Positions 8,259 through 16,174 are shown, numbered from the stretch's first letter. The stretch: 64,000 bases of DNA from Sinanaerobacter chloroacetimidivorans (GCF_018128545.1 NZ_JAGSND010000007.1:124001-188000); one strand, 5' to 3'. A program made the numbers and translations. The notes: a model not told the origin generated them from the letters alone.

Positions 8259-8972
8259 ATGAATGTTACCAGCAAGAAGGAAAAAAACTATTTCAAAAGT
8301 CAATTATCAAAAGTAAACTACAATCCTAGTCGCTTTCAGTTGATGATTGGTGAAGACAAATTTTTATTTGGCGTTATTTCTGCGAATGATTGTGAAGCTC
8401 CTTTCGGAAAGTTGATGCAGTATAAAACAATTTATGATACCTTGAGGGACCTAGACTGGAAAACTAAACTGTCTTTTAATAAAGCTATAAAGTACGCATA
8501 TGCCGAGTCGATACAAAAAGATTTTAGCTTGATAAAAACAGAATCAGATAAGGAGATACTTGCTTTTTACTATATTGAGAATGCATTATTTAGAACTTTA
8601 AGCTTATGGGATATGTTGGCACAGTTGTATAGACTCTTTTACAACATTGACCTTCCAAAAGAAAAGGTGTATTACAAGCAGATATTTGATCCTAAATTAA
8701 AACATTGTGATAAATTTAAAACGAAAGCAACAGAAATATACGAATATTTAGGACAGGTTAATGATATCGATTGCGAGGGTGAATGGAAAGGCAATCACAA
8801 TTTTTGCAATGTTCTTCGCAATCAAATGACGCATAGAAATTCTCCGAATGTTGCTGTAATGAGTGATTATGATTTGAACTTAAAACATCATCCGATTTTT
8901 CTTCTTAAGAGAATAATTGAGGACTATGTGGCTGTTTCCCAATATATCAAAGATATTTTAGATGGAATATGA
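8259..8972 (+). CDS. HEPN-type hypothetical protein (Cthe_2314-like)
   Basis: The 237-residue, mostly helical protein starts at ATG 8259 with GAGGGG upstream. Near residues 187-192 it contains RNQMTH, matching the R-x4-H signature of HEPN domains, which are RNase toxins or nucleotide-binding helices in many defence systems. Its overall style resembles the Cthe_2314 family of HEPN proteins. It stands alone, with its own terminator-like hairpin right after the stop codon, next to CBASS. No MNT-type nucleotidyltransferase partner is adjacent. The HEPN call is moderate, because the motif is short; a toxin role is inference. Confidence 0.55.
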   Translation: MNVTSKKEKNYFKSQLSKVNYNPSRFQLMIGEDKFLFGVISANDCEAPFGKLMQYKTIYDTLRDLDWKTKLSFNKAIKYAYAESIQKDFSLIKTESDKEILAFYYIENALFRTLSLWDMLAQLYRLFYNIDLPKEKVYYKQIFDPKLKHCDKFKTKATEIYEYLGQVNDIDCEGEWKGNHNFCNVLRNQMTHRNSPNVAVMSDYDLNLKHHPIFLLKRIIEDYVAVSQYIKDILDGI

Positions 8973-8975
8973 ACG

Positions 8976-9031
8976 ACGGTATGTAATCTGAACATTTTTT
9001 TCGGAATGTCCAGAATCATACCGTTTTTCTT
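8976..9031 (+). terminator. Long hairpin with T-run after the HEPN gene, shared with the second IS copy
   Basis: Arms beginning ACGGTATG and ending CATACCGT enclose a second pairing block (TCTGAACATT with AATGTCCAGA), followed by TTTTTCTT. The stem is about 20 bp with few mismatches. It begins four bases after the HEPN stop codon. A diverged version lies at 16405-16463 beside the second IS copy, so the hairpin may travel with the IS rather than belong to the HEPN gene. Confidence 0.6.
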
Positions 9032-9165
9032 ATGCTCAAATCCTTATAAACAAAGGGTTTGAGCATTTTGCATAGTTTGAACCGTCCGAGCTCATTTTGA
9101 GAAAGCAGTAAAATTTCAGAACTTAAAAACCAAAAAATACGACTTTTGAACACCTGTGTCCAATT

Positions 9166-10302
9166 TTATTGTTTCTCCTGCTTCTTGAAAAACAAGCGTT
9201 CATGCGCATTTGGCGTTTTATAATTCAAAGTTATATGCGGACGTTCGTTATTATAACGGTTGATAAACCGCTCAACCCGTTCTTTCAATTCGTTTAATGA
9301 ATGATAGTTGGTTCTGTAAAGCTCTTCTCTCTTCATCGTTGAAAAAAATGACTCCATGACCGCATTGTGCTGCGGCCTCCCTGATGGAGAAAAGGATTGT
9401 ATTACACCACAGTTTTTGAGCAAATTTTGAAATGCATGTGACGTATATTGAACACCGCGATCGCTATGAAAAATCAATCCGGCTTCAGGTCTGCGAGAAG
9501 AGTAAGCTTGCTTAAACGTAGCTGTGATGAGCTGCGAGCTGTGTTTCTGCGAAATCTTATGGGCAACGACCTTTCTTGCATATAAATCTATGATGGCACA
9601 GATGTATTGAAATCTTGATTCATGCTTATAGTAAGTAACATCGCTGACCCAAACCTGATTGGGAGCATGGACAGAAAACCGCATTTTCAGATGATCAGTC
9701 TTTTTTTTCTCTTTGAATTGTAAGTAATCCTGTTTTGCGTAATTCCGAATACTGTGCAGATTCATTTCCTGCATTAATTCGGCGACCATTTTGTCACTCA
9801 CTGCTACGCCTCGTTCCGACAAAACTGCTCTAATTTTTTTTGCTCCGTAGATTTGATCATTCTCTTCATATACCTGACGAATCAATTCGCTTAACTGATT
9901 TCTGCGAAATTGGTAACTGTTATTATCTTTTTTGCTCCGAAAGATATGATTGTAAAAGGTGCCTCTGTCCACATTCAGTGCTTCACAAAGTACATGGACA
10001 CGGTATTGACCATGAAGCTGAGCCAGCGCGTGCAGTTTCTCTTTCAATGGAGCGGACACAGTACAATTTACTTTTTGCAGCACCTCTATCTTTTGCTCGA
10101 GCTTTGTTATATACTGCTTCATTTTAGCAGATTCGCTTGCACTTACAGCATATTCAACGTCGGAGTTTGCTACTTTGTATGGTCTAATCCAATCATAGAA
10201 TGTGCTTCTGGCAATTCCTGCTTCCATACAAATATCCGTTGCCAACCCACCGTTGAGATATCTTTGGACCAATTGATACTTTTCTTCTTTGCTAAGTTTC
10301 AT
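9166..10302 (-). CDS. IS3-family transposase (fused OrfAB, 378 aa)
   Basis: The protein carries an N-terminal helix-turn-helix (ATDICMEAGIARSTFYDWIR), a Leu-rich coiled segment near residues 60-80, the HTH_21 region (YGAKKIRAVL) and a C-terminal rve integrase core. The catalytic triad is complete: D in WVSDVTY, D in HSDRGVQY and, exactly 35 residues later, E in AVMESFF. It is a single unbroken frame without the usual programmed frameshift. GGAGG lies upstream of the start. All features suggest an active transposase. Confidence 0.92.
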   Translation of the reverse strand: MKLSKEEKYQLVQRYLNGGLATDICMEAGIARSTFYDWIRPYKVANSDVEYAVSASESAKMKQYITKLEQKIEVLQKVNCTVSAPLKEKLHALAQLHGQYRVHVLCEALNVDRGTFYNHIFRSKKDNNSYQFRRNQLSELIRQVYEENDQIYGAKKIRAVLSERGVAVSDKMVAELMQEMNLHSIRNYAKQDYLQFKEKKKTDHLKMRFSVHAPNQVWVSDVTYYKHESRFQYICAIIDLYARKVVAHKISQKHSSQLITATFKQAYSSRRPEAGLIFHSDRGVQYTSHAFQNLLKNCGVIQSFSPSGRPQHNAVMESFFSTMKREELYRTNYHSLNELKERVERFINRYNNERPHITLNYKTPNAHERLFFKKQEKQ

Positions 10303-10382
10303 GATTCAATTCCTCCTTCATTTAAAAAAATATAGATATAATTAGAATTGTATGGATAGGAAATGAAGTCATCAAGGGCGTA

Positions 10383-10927
10383 TAATGTCATCAATTGCAG
10401 TTTCTCGAGTCGTTAAAATAGACCCCTGAAAGATATGATCGAAAATTAAAACGAAGCGGAGGTGGACGCGTGCAAGGCTATAGTATGAACCACTATATAA
10501 ATATCTAGCAAATATAAAGGAAAAAATCATAACATTGTCTTTTTCTGAAATAAATCGAAGGCTGAATGCGGATCTACCTCCTTGTTTATCCGGACTTGGA
10601 CATAAGAAAAAACCGTTTTGGAGCAATAATCCAAAGAACTACACGGTTATGAGTAAGATTGAAGCTGGCTATGTTCACAGAAGCCATGACAAGGAGAATG
10701 GCAATGTGACCTTTGCAAAAAGTGGTGGAAGCAAATCGGTACCTAAGCGAATAGTATGCAAATTTTCAAATGAGATATTACTTTATGGTTACTTTTTATT
10801 CTCGGATGCGTTGACCATTTTTGTTGAATGATGGAATATTATGGCTTATAATGAAAAAGGAAGGATGTGAGCTCGGTGCCACCCATAGTGACGATTAGAT
10901 TAAAAAGTAATTGAGGTGGTAAATGAT
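10383..10927 (+). other. Intergenic stretch between IS copy 1 and the MazF-like gene
   Basis: A frame with a TTG start (10535-10831, 98 codons) is open here, but it lacks a ribosome-binding site and resembles no family I know. It may be a decayed gene. No terminator or promoter with good consensus was identified. GAGGTGG at 10913-10919 is the ribosome-binding site of the next gene. Confidence 0.35.
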
Positions 10928-11446
10928 ATGAGTGAATTCAAAAAAAGCCTTATGACATTTGAGTCCATAATCAGGAATAGAGGAGTTAAGGTAACGTCAA
11001 TAATGTCGGAATGGTTAGCCGTTTGGTCTAAATACCTTAGGTTTGAGCAGAGCTTTTCACCTCAAAGATTGATTCCGTATAAGAGGGGAACAATATTACA
11101 TGTGCATTTTGGGTTCAATGTTGGCAGTGAAATAGGCGGATCTCATTATTGCATTGTGATGGAAAACAATAATAATCCTGAATCTAAAACAATTGTTATT
11201 ATGCCACTATCATCTTTAAGCCATGGAAAGACAAAAGAAAGTTTGCATCATTCAGAAGTTTACTTAGGTAAAATTATACCTTGGGAGCAAAAGGAATCAT
11301 ATGCAATGCCGCTACAAATCCGAGCAATCTCGAAATTACGAATTATTAAACCAAAAATAAAAAGTGATAGTATTGCGAAAATTAATGCGGAACAATTGAC
11401 GGAATTAGATAATAAGCTAAAACAGCTATTCACATTTGCGAAATAG
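10928..11446 (+). CDS. PemK/MazF-family toxin-like protein
   Basis: The protein has 172 residues, with ATG 10928 placed eight bases after GAGGTGG. After a helical N-terminal extension of about 50 residues, the MazF/PemK barrel begins at KRGTILHVHFGFNVGSEIGG, with HYCIVMEN and a following TIVIMPLSS strand; these match the conserved first half of sequence-specific endoribonuclease toxins. No antitoxin gene of the MazE type lies upstream. Proteins with this extension often occur alone in Bacillota, so it might act without a classical partner. Directly downstream lie a strong promoter and a short hairpin-rich transcript region. Confidence 0.75.
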   Translation: MSEFKKSLMTFESIIRNRGVKVTSIMSEWLAVWSKYLRFEQSFSPQRLIPYKRGTILHVHFGFNVGSEIGGSHYCIVMENNNNPESKTIVIMPLSSLSHGKTKESLHHSEVYLGKIIPWEQKESYAMPLQIRAISKLRIIKPKIKSDSIAKINAEQLTELDNKLKQLFTFAK

Positions 11447-11449
11447 TGT

Positions 11450-11478
11450 TTGACAATAAACTGTGGATATGATACTAT
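11450..11478 (+). promoter_or_regulatory. Strong sigma-A promoter with no protein gene downstream
   Basis: TTGACA at 11450-11455 and TACTAT at 11473-11478 are 17 bases apart. The promoter begins right after the MazF-like stop codon. The only thing downstream on this strand is about 130 bases ending in a perfect-palindrome terminator, so it may drive a small RNA. Confidence 0.6.
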
Positions 11479-11568
11479 GATTAAGCTTACTAAAGAAAGA
11501 ATATTTTTTATTTTTATGTTCAATTAATTATGTTAGTGCATAAAATGTGGTAAGCCGTCAAATAATAA

Positions 11569-11616
11569 CTATACCCCTAGCGGGTCAAATAAAAAATGCT
11601 ATACCCATTCGGGTAG
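11569..11616 (+). repeat. Two tandem hairpin units (CTATACCC...CGGGT), period 30
   Basis: CTATACCC occurs at 11569 and 11599, each followed three or four bases later by CGGGT, so each unit can fold into a short stem (ACCC with GGGT). The units are A-rich between stems. Two copies only. They lie between the orphan promoter and the terminator and would be part of the same short transcript. Confidence 0.5.
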
Positions 11617-11618
11617 GT

Positions 11619-11644
11619 AAAAGGTAGGTTTAAACCTACCTTTT
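11619..11644. terminator. Bidirectional terminator between MazF-like gene and Ubl operon
   Basis: A perfect 26-base palindrome, with arm AAAAGGTAGGTTT and its exact complement, has A and T runs on both sides. It can end transcription from the left and from the minus-strand ubiquitin-like operon, whose last gene stops at 11764. Confidence 0.85.
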
Positions 11645-11763
11645 ACTATTTTGCAGGAAAAAGCAAAAATGCGCCAACAAAGATTGGATTCGCCGTTAAT
11701 CCCAATAGACTGAAGGAAGCACCCACTCACATTTGAGCTTTTAAAGATTTGTTCTGACGATAT

Positions 11764-13332
11764 CTATTGTAGCTTTGAATATTTCTCCTGATATACCATT
11801 CTTCGAAATGTGTTTTGACAGAGGCATAGTCCGTTCTCATTTGGATCCCTGTGCTGTGTCATTTCGTTTGGAAGCATAAGCATATCCTGTTCATACAATG
11901 TGCCTACCCAAGCGGAGCTCAGTCCTGAAAGTTCCTTTATCATCTCTGCAAAAAGAAGGCAACCTGTCATAACAGTTATATATGCGAGAGTGATCATTCT
12001 TTCGCTAGCACCGTTTGCTTGTTTGATTTGCATTTCACCATAGAACCTTTCGTGAATGAACGACAGAAGTGGTTTCCCTATTATTTTTTCTTTCATGCCC
12101 GGCAAGACGATATTATTTCTGAGCATAAGCTCAAAGTCATTTTCCGTCAATACCCCATTATCCTCGAGAAGTTCATAAATCCGGAAAACTTGAAGTTTGG
12201 TCATTTCCGCATATTGCGTATATTTATTCGCAGGAGGATTTGCAAGATCAAGGTACAGGCAATAAAGGCAGGCCTGTCCATCGTGAAAACCATGTCTTGA
12301 AATTGTGAATCTTACATCCCCGGTACCCGCATTAATTGTCCTTCTGGCCAGAAAATCGGTAATGTCTCTTCTTGCAGGGACACTATCGACCGTTGATATA
12401 GCAAGTTTCGTTGGATTGTAAGGTCCGAATTGATTTGTATAGTCTTTTACACTACTCAGGAATGGTTTGACCACGAGGGTCGGACAGTCTTTTGCAAGTT
12501 TTTCTTGCGCCCATGTCACCTTATCTTTTCCTTTGAACTTGGCGATATCACTGACTGTCAGATAGCCATAACGCAGCAGATTTCTTGATTCGACCTCCAT
12601 ATCAGTATCAACGATATGGAGAGTTCCTGTAACATCATGTAAAAAACTCATTGTATACAGCAGTGACGACCCCACCGAACCGGATCCAAATAATACTGTG
12701 CTTTCGATATTTAAGCTGTCAATAGATGGATTTAGCGGGTTCGGGGTGTTGTTTCTATAATCCAGCGTCGAGAACACCAGCGGACCGTCAAGCATTCTGA
12801 CAGGCTTTGAAAGCTTTCCATCAAAAGTCAACTTGACTATTTCCGCTACTCCCAAACAAGCGGCAGCCACAGCCCCGCAGGGATTTTTATCGCCTATGTC
12901 GCCCATCTCTAGCGGCGTTGGAGAAATGCCCGCAAGCCAGCCGTTGGCAGCAATATATACCATTGCTGCCGAATAGACCGGTACATCAATGTTTCCGATA
13001 GATATGACTGCCGCGCATCCTGTCAGATCATTCGAGAGCATAATTTTATCCTCGCCGCCCTCTCTTGAATCTATAGCGATGCTCCTTATATAGGAGTCCA
13101 GTTGTACAGTTTCTCCGCTGTATTGCATGACGACGGTTTTTTCGGGGAGTGAGAGCGCGATGTTTGTATAAATCCTTGCAAGCAGGTTAGTGGCAACCAC
13201 TAGCAAGATCTGCCCGTAATGGTTTTCTGCTAAGTTGTCATCCATCTGAATGCCGACTCTGACATCATCAATTATAGTTGCAATGTTGTTCCCAACATTC
13301 AATTTCTCGAAAAAATTATGCTTCTCGTCCAT
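11764..13332 (-). CDS. E1-like (ThiF-family) activating enzyme of a ubiquitin-like system
   Basis: The 522-residue protein has the E1 adenylation signature in its second half: GSGSVGSS at 216-223, then DTDMEVESRNLLRYG near 242-256, the acidic/Arg-Asn motif that binds ATP and the Ubl tail. Residues 1-200 resemble a second, degenerate Rossmann part (ILLVVATNLLARI, GCAAVISIG), as in E1 proteins with an inactive half. Cysteine pairs (C355/C358 in ACLYCLY and LCLC near the C-terminus) probably bind zinc. Its expected job is to adenylate Gly106 of the Ubl encoded at the operon start and pass it to the E2-like protein. It begins six bases after the JAMM gene ends. Confidence 0.85.
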   Translation of the reverse strand: MDEKHNFFEKLNVGNNIATIIDDVRVGIQMDDNLAENHYGQILLVVATNLLARIYTNIALSLPEKTVVMQYSGETVQLDSYIRSIAIDSREGGEDKIMLSNDLTGCAAVISIGNIDVPVYSAAMVYIAANGWLAGISPTPLEMGDIGDKNPCGAVAAACLGVAEIVKLTFDGKLSKPVRMLDGPLVFSTLDYRNNTPNPLNPSIDSLNIESTVLFGSGSVGSSLLYTMSFLHDVTGTLHIVDTDMEVESRNLLRYGYLTVSDIAKFKGKDKVTWAQEKLAKDCPTLVVKPFLSSVKDYTNQFGPYNPTKLAISTVDSVPARRDITDFLARRTINAGTGDVRFTISRHGFHDGQACLYCLYLDLANPPANKYTQYAEMTKLQVFRIYELLEDNGVLTENDFELMLRNNIVLPGMKEKIIGKPLLSFIHERFYGEMQIKQANGASERMITLAYITVMTGCLLFAEMIKELSGLSSAWVGTLYEQDMLMLPNEMTQHRDPNENGLCLCQNTFRRMVYQEKYSKLQ

Positions 13333-13338
13333 GAAAAC

Positions 13339-13830
13339 TCACCCCCCGACCCGAAACAACGTTATTATTTGCTTTTTACTGAGCGAACACCATTGGCCGT
13401 TATTGAAAACATTGACACTGCATCCAGTTAGATCCGATAGAGGGTTCCGGCAAAAATTCGGAACGACGATTGAAATCGCACCTTCATGCCGGAAAAAGGG
13501 ATTCGCTATATCGGTTTCTGATAAGTATGCCTCCCTTGGATGGGTATGGAGCTTGACCAATGCGAGTTCACCTTTTTTAAGGCTTTCAATAAGTTCAAGA
13601 TTGCCTTCTTCTGGTATTTCCACCGACACGCCGAAGATGGTTTTTCTAGCCAGCTGCCTTGGCATGAAAACTCTTGTAATGGAAGCCGTGTTATTAAATT
13701 GTCTGGTTCCAATCCAATAGACCCTTGCTTCGAAGCCTTCTTTTCCTTTTTTTCTAGAGAACTCTTCCGTTGCGGTTGTGATTCTTCTTGGAACGCTGAT
13801 TTCTCGGAAGAACAATGATCCGGCCATCAT
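13339..13830 (-). CDS. JAMM/JAB isopeptidase of the ubiquitin-like system
   Basis: I place the start at 13830 (163 aa), because GGAAGGGGG lies nine bases upstream and it makes an ATGA overlap with the E2-like gene; ATG 13839 touches that site. The JAMM metal site is present: a Glu near residue 34, then H95-x-H97-P, S104 and D107 (KLHTHPREAYLSETD). The H-to-S spacing is six residues, one shorter than the canonical seven. It should trim the Ubl precursor or remove it from substrates. The Ubl already ends in Gly, so deconjugation is the more likely role. Confidence 0.85.
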   Translation of the reverse strand: MMAGSLFFREISVPRRITTATEEFSRKKGKEGFEARVYWIGTRQFNNTASITRVFMPRQLARKTIFGVSVEIPEEGNLELIESLKKGELALVKLHTHPREAYLSETDIANPFFRHEGAISIVVPNFCRNPLSDLTGCSVNVFNNGQWCSLSKKQIITLFRVGG

Positions 13831-14297
13831 GATAAACATCCCCCTTCCGGGATCGTCCAGACATTATCGATATGTTGTTTGATGTTCTTTATCTGGCCAG
13901 CTAATATAAAGTTATTCCGGTATTTGTCAAATGGGCTATTTCGATGGCTTGGATGGGTATGATAAGAATATGTGCTGCTAATACAGATGACCGGATTAGG
14001 AAGCATATCGTGGCCGTCGGCTATTCCGCTACCAACTGGATATAACTCGGGCGGCAAATTCTTAAAATTAACTGGATCCACAAAGTAAAAGTGAAGCGGA
14101 TCGAGATCGAAGTTAATATTTTCAATTTTCAGGTGGATATTCCTGCCAGTCTTGCCTACAGGGATTATAATTACGGCGAAATCTGTTTCCTGAAGGACGA
14201 GGGTAATCCCCCCGTTCTTCAGTTCATCGTCTGCCAGTAAATGTTCCATCTGATTTTTAAAATACTCGGCGCTCAGATCTTTGTGCATCTGTTTCAC
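13827..14297 (-). CDS. Divergent E2-like protein of the ubiquitin-like system
   Basis: The 156-residue protein starts with GTG 14297, overlapping the Ubl stop codon (GTGA). By position it should be the conjugating enzyme. After strands IHLKIENINFDL and LHFYFVDP comes LPPELYPVGSG, and then NPVICISSTYSYHTHPSH with candidate catalytic C105 and His residues 113 and 115. This arrangement resembles the divergent prokaryotic E2 families (Prok-E2 type) described next to E1, JAB and Ubl genes. I assign it from context and motif style; fold comparison would be needed to exclude a metal-binding role for the HTHP motif. Confidence 0.6.
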   Translation of the reverse strand: MKQMHKDLSAEYFKNQMEHLLADDELKNGGITLVLQETDFAVIIIPVGKTGRNIHLKIENINFDLDPLHFYFVDPVNFKNLPPELYPVGSGIADGHDMLPNPVICISSTYSYHTHPSHRNSPFDKYRNNFILAGQIKNIKQHIDNVWTIPEGGCLS

Positions 14298-14614
14298 CCG
14301 TCAATATCCCCGGACTGGATGACACTGAGTATTAACTTCGTCTCATCGGCCAGGGAATAATGTCCAATGGTCTGCGCATTCTCCAGTAAGGCTCCGTTAT
14401 AAAATAAGCCGTATTTATCTGTAGAAGTCCGGTCTATTTGAAAGTGCTGCACCGCTTTGTCAAAGACGTGTTCAATTTTCTGATGAATATTGAAGCTGTC
14501 ACGGTAGTCACCTGCGACATACTTCACGATGAGGTGGATTTTACTATTGTTAGCGTTATCCTTATTGTCTTTATCGTTCTGTTCGTTTTGAATCATTTTT
14601 TCACTATTTTCCAT
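14294..14614 (-). CDS. Ubiquitin-like modifier (beta-grasp, single C-terminal Gly)
   Basis: The 106-residue protein has a disordered Asn/Asp/Lys-rich N-tail (1-23) and one beta-grasp domain (25-101). Its order of elements follows ubiquitin: IHLIVKYV strand, RDSFNI strand, a helix EHVFDKAVQHF, YGLFYNGALLENAQTIGHY and KLILSVIQ. The chain ends SGDIDG, so the terminal glycine is exposed without processing. GGAGG precedes the ATG. It is the first gene of the minus-strand operon Ubl, E2-like, JAMM, E1, all overlapping or within six bases of each other. Homology to ubiquitin is judged by pattern. Confidence 0.8.
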   Translation of the reverse strand: MENSEKMIQNEQNDKDNKDNANNSKIHLIVKYVAGDYRDSFNIHQKIEHVFDKAVQHFQIDRTSTDKYGLFYNGALLENAQTIGHYSLADETKLILSVIQSGDIDG

Positions 14615-14780
14615 GATTTAACCTCCAATCACATTACATATTGAGATACCCCGACGAAAGCATATTATTATTTGAGACATTCCCTCCTTTCCATTATTTG
14701 GACAATCTATTGTTAATTTATTTTTACACTGAAATTCCAAAAAGTCAATATGAATGTTAAAAATATTTATTACAATTATA

Positions 14781-14809
14781 TTGCATATCACCATGGCATA
14801 GAGTAAAAT
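14781..14809 (+). promoter_or_regulatory. Promoter of the divergent XRE/ImmA regulator
   Basis: TTGCAT at 14781-14786 and TAAAAT at 14804-14809 are 17 bases apart, just before AGGAGG at 14819-14824. The shared 218-base region to the Ubl start also contains, on the minus strand, TTGACT near 14742 that may serve the Ubl operon. Confidence 0.5.
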
Positions 14810-14832
14810 ATAATTAACAGGAGGTGTTAAAT

Positions 14833-16029
14833 ATGAATATGTCCGAGATTATTGGCCGGAATATTAATTCTCTTATGGCGGAAAATTCGGATACACTCGT
14901 TGATTTAGCCAAAATGATAGGAGTTACCAGACAAACCTTTGCCAATTATCTAAATGGCGAAAGCATAATAGACAGCGAAAAACTGTCAATACTTTCAAGA
15001 TATTTTAAAAAACCCTTAGAATATTTTTTAGAGGAAGAGCATAATAAAATGTGCTTTATGTTTAGAGCATCTAACCCGAAAGAAAATGTAGATAATGCTT
15101 TTAAGACTCAGATCGAGAACGACATGAACGATTATTTTGAGCTTATTAATCTTTCGGGTGAACAGTTGGTCTATATCCCTGAACAATACAATTTAACAAT
15201 TAAATATAATTCGAAAAATATTTCAGTTGATGACCCAGAATTGGATTTTAGCCTTTTTAAATATAAGCTACCAAAAGAATTAGACCAGATAATTGAAAGA
15301 ATCGCGTATGAACAGCGGAAAAAGATGGGCGCTGAAGAGGAAGTTGGCGCCAATTTGGTTAAGTGCCTAGATGAAGCCGGGATACGAATCATCATGAAGG
15401 CCGTCGACAATGAAAACATATTTGGTATTTCTGCATTCCACCCTGAAAAAGGATGTTTTATTTTCATCAACAATAGTGAAAATATTACCGAAGAACGGAA
15501 ATTATTTACAATTGCTCATGAATATGGACATCTGATTTTGCATCGTCAATACTATCAGGAATTAAGAGATAATGTATTTTACGGCAACAAAAAAACCATT
15601 CAGGAAGCCATGGCGGATGCCTTTGCAGGGTATTTCCTTTTGCCCAGGCATTTAATCAGAAGATATGAAAAATACTTTAATAGCACATTTTCAATAAGTG
15701 ACCTTATCTATATAAAAAAGGAATTTCAGGTAAGTCTGATGTCGCTAGTCATGGCATTGAATAAATATGGATATATCAATGATGATGTAAAAAATAAAAT
15801 ATTCTTAATGCTTACAAGTAAAGGCTTTGTTAAAACTGAACCAGATCCATGCGAAAATCTGAAGCTGAAAATGTACGAAAAGTACCTATTTCTTATTAAA
15901 TCATTATACCTGAGAGATAAAATCAGTATAAACAAGGTGGCGGAATTGTTGAATATCAGTGTCGCAGCAGCCAAGCAGGAGGCAGGATCGTGGATGAACT
16001 ATGAAAATGAAATTTCGATTACGATATAG
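14833..16029 (+). CDS. XRE-family regulator with ImmA/IrrE domain, divergent to the Ubl operon
   Basis: The protein has 398 residues, starting at ATG 14833, eight bases after AGGAGG. Residues about 8-60 are an XRE helix-turn-helix (DLAKMIGVTRQTFANYLNG). The middle holds an ImmA/IrrE zinc-peptidase domain with HEYGH at 229-233 and the EAMADAFAGYFLLP helix. The C-terminal 90 residues include a second possible helix-turn-helix (INKVAELLNISVAAAKQEA). Divergent transcription from a shared control region makes it the likely repressor and protease switch of the Ubl operon. This is a different protein from the 1735 regulator, with only the architecture in common. Confidence 0.85.
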   Translation: MNMSEIIGRNINSLMAENSDTLVDLAKMIGVTRQTFANYLNGESIIDSEKLSILSRYFKKPLEYFLEEEHNKMCFMFRASNPKENVDNAFKTQIENDMNDYFELINLSGEQLVYIPEQYNLTIKYNSKNISVDDPELDFSLFKYKLPKELDQIIERIAYEQRKKMGAEEEVGANLVKCLDEAGIRIIMKAVDNENIFGISAFHPEKGCFIFINNSENITEERKLFTIAHEYGHLILHRQYYQELRDNVFYGNKKTIQEAMADAFAGYFLLPRHLIRRYEKYFNSTFSISDLIYIKKEFQVSLMSLVMALNKYGYINDDVKNKIFLMLTSKGFVKTEPDPCENLKLKMYEKYLFLIKSLYLRDKISINKVAELLNISVAAAKQEAGSWMNYENEISITI

Positions 16030-16093
16030 TGTCTTGTAATACGGCACCTACTCGACGGTGATCGATAAGAGTATCTTTACTGCCCGGCACCGA

Positions 16094-16122
16094 TATCAAT
16101 AGATATGGTAAGAGTTCGACTC
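16094..16122 (+). repeat. Att-like direct repeat, left copy
   Basis: TATCAATAGATAT followed by GTAAGAGTTCGACTC. The same two blocks occur at 28194-28225 (TATCAACAGATAT and the identical 15-mer), so the pair brackets about 12 kb including the methyltransferase operon. The TTCGACTC core resembles a tRNA or tmRNA T-loop, a frequent integration target. No complete tRNA is present. Confidence 0.5.
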
Positions 16123-16174
16123 ACCTTCAAAAATAATATGATATCTATTTTCCATGTACAATACAAAAAATAAA

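Larger units (their letters stand above)
8976..10382 (-). mobile_element. IS3-family insertion sequence, copy 1 (intact)
   Basis: A unit of about 1.4 kb is shared nearly base for base with 16402-17817. It contains one transposase gene on the minus strand, about 140 bases of shared non-coding DNA on its 3' side and about 80 on its 5' side. Exact ends are uncertain: the shared block ends near 8976 and 10382, while a possible inner terminal repeat pair (TGTCCAATTTTA near 9159 and the complement of TAAAATTGTATA in copy 2) suggests a shorter element. No target duplication was confirmed. Confidence 0.75.

Noticed and set aside
10535-10831. 98-codon open frame with TTG start
   Set aside because: No ribosome-binding site, no recognisable motif; kept only as part of the intergenic description.
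11567-11616. Type III toxin-antitoxin RNA repeats
   Set aside because: Only two units, placed downstream of the toxin instead of upstream; reported as an open question, not as a type III system.
16110-16125. T-loop of a tRNA or tmRNA gene
   Set aside because: TTCGACTC fits a T-loop, but no acceptor, D or anticodon arms can be folded around it; treated as an att-like repeat.
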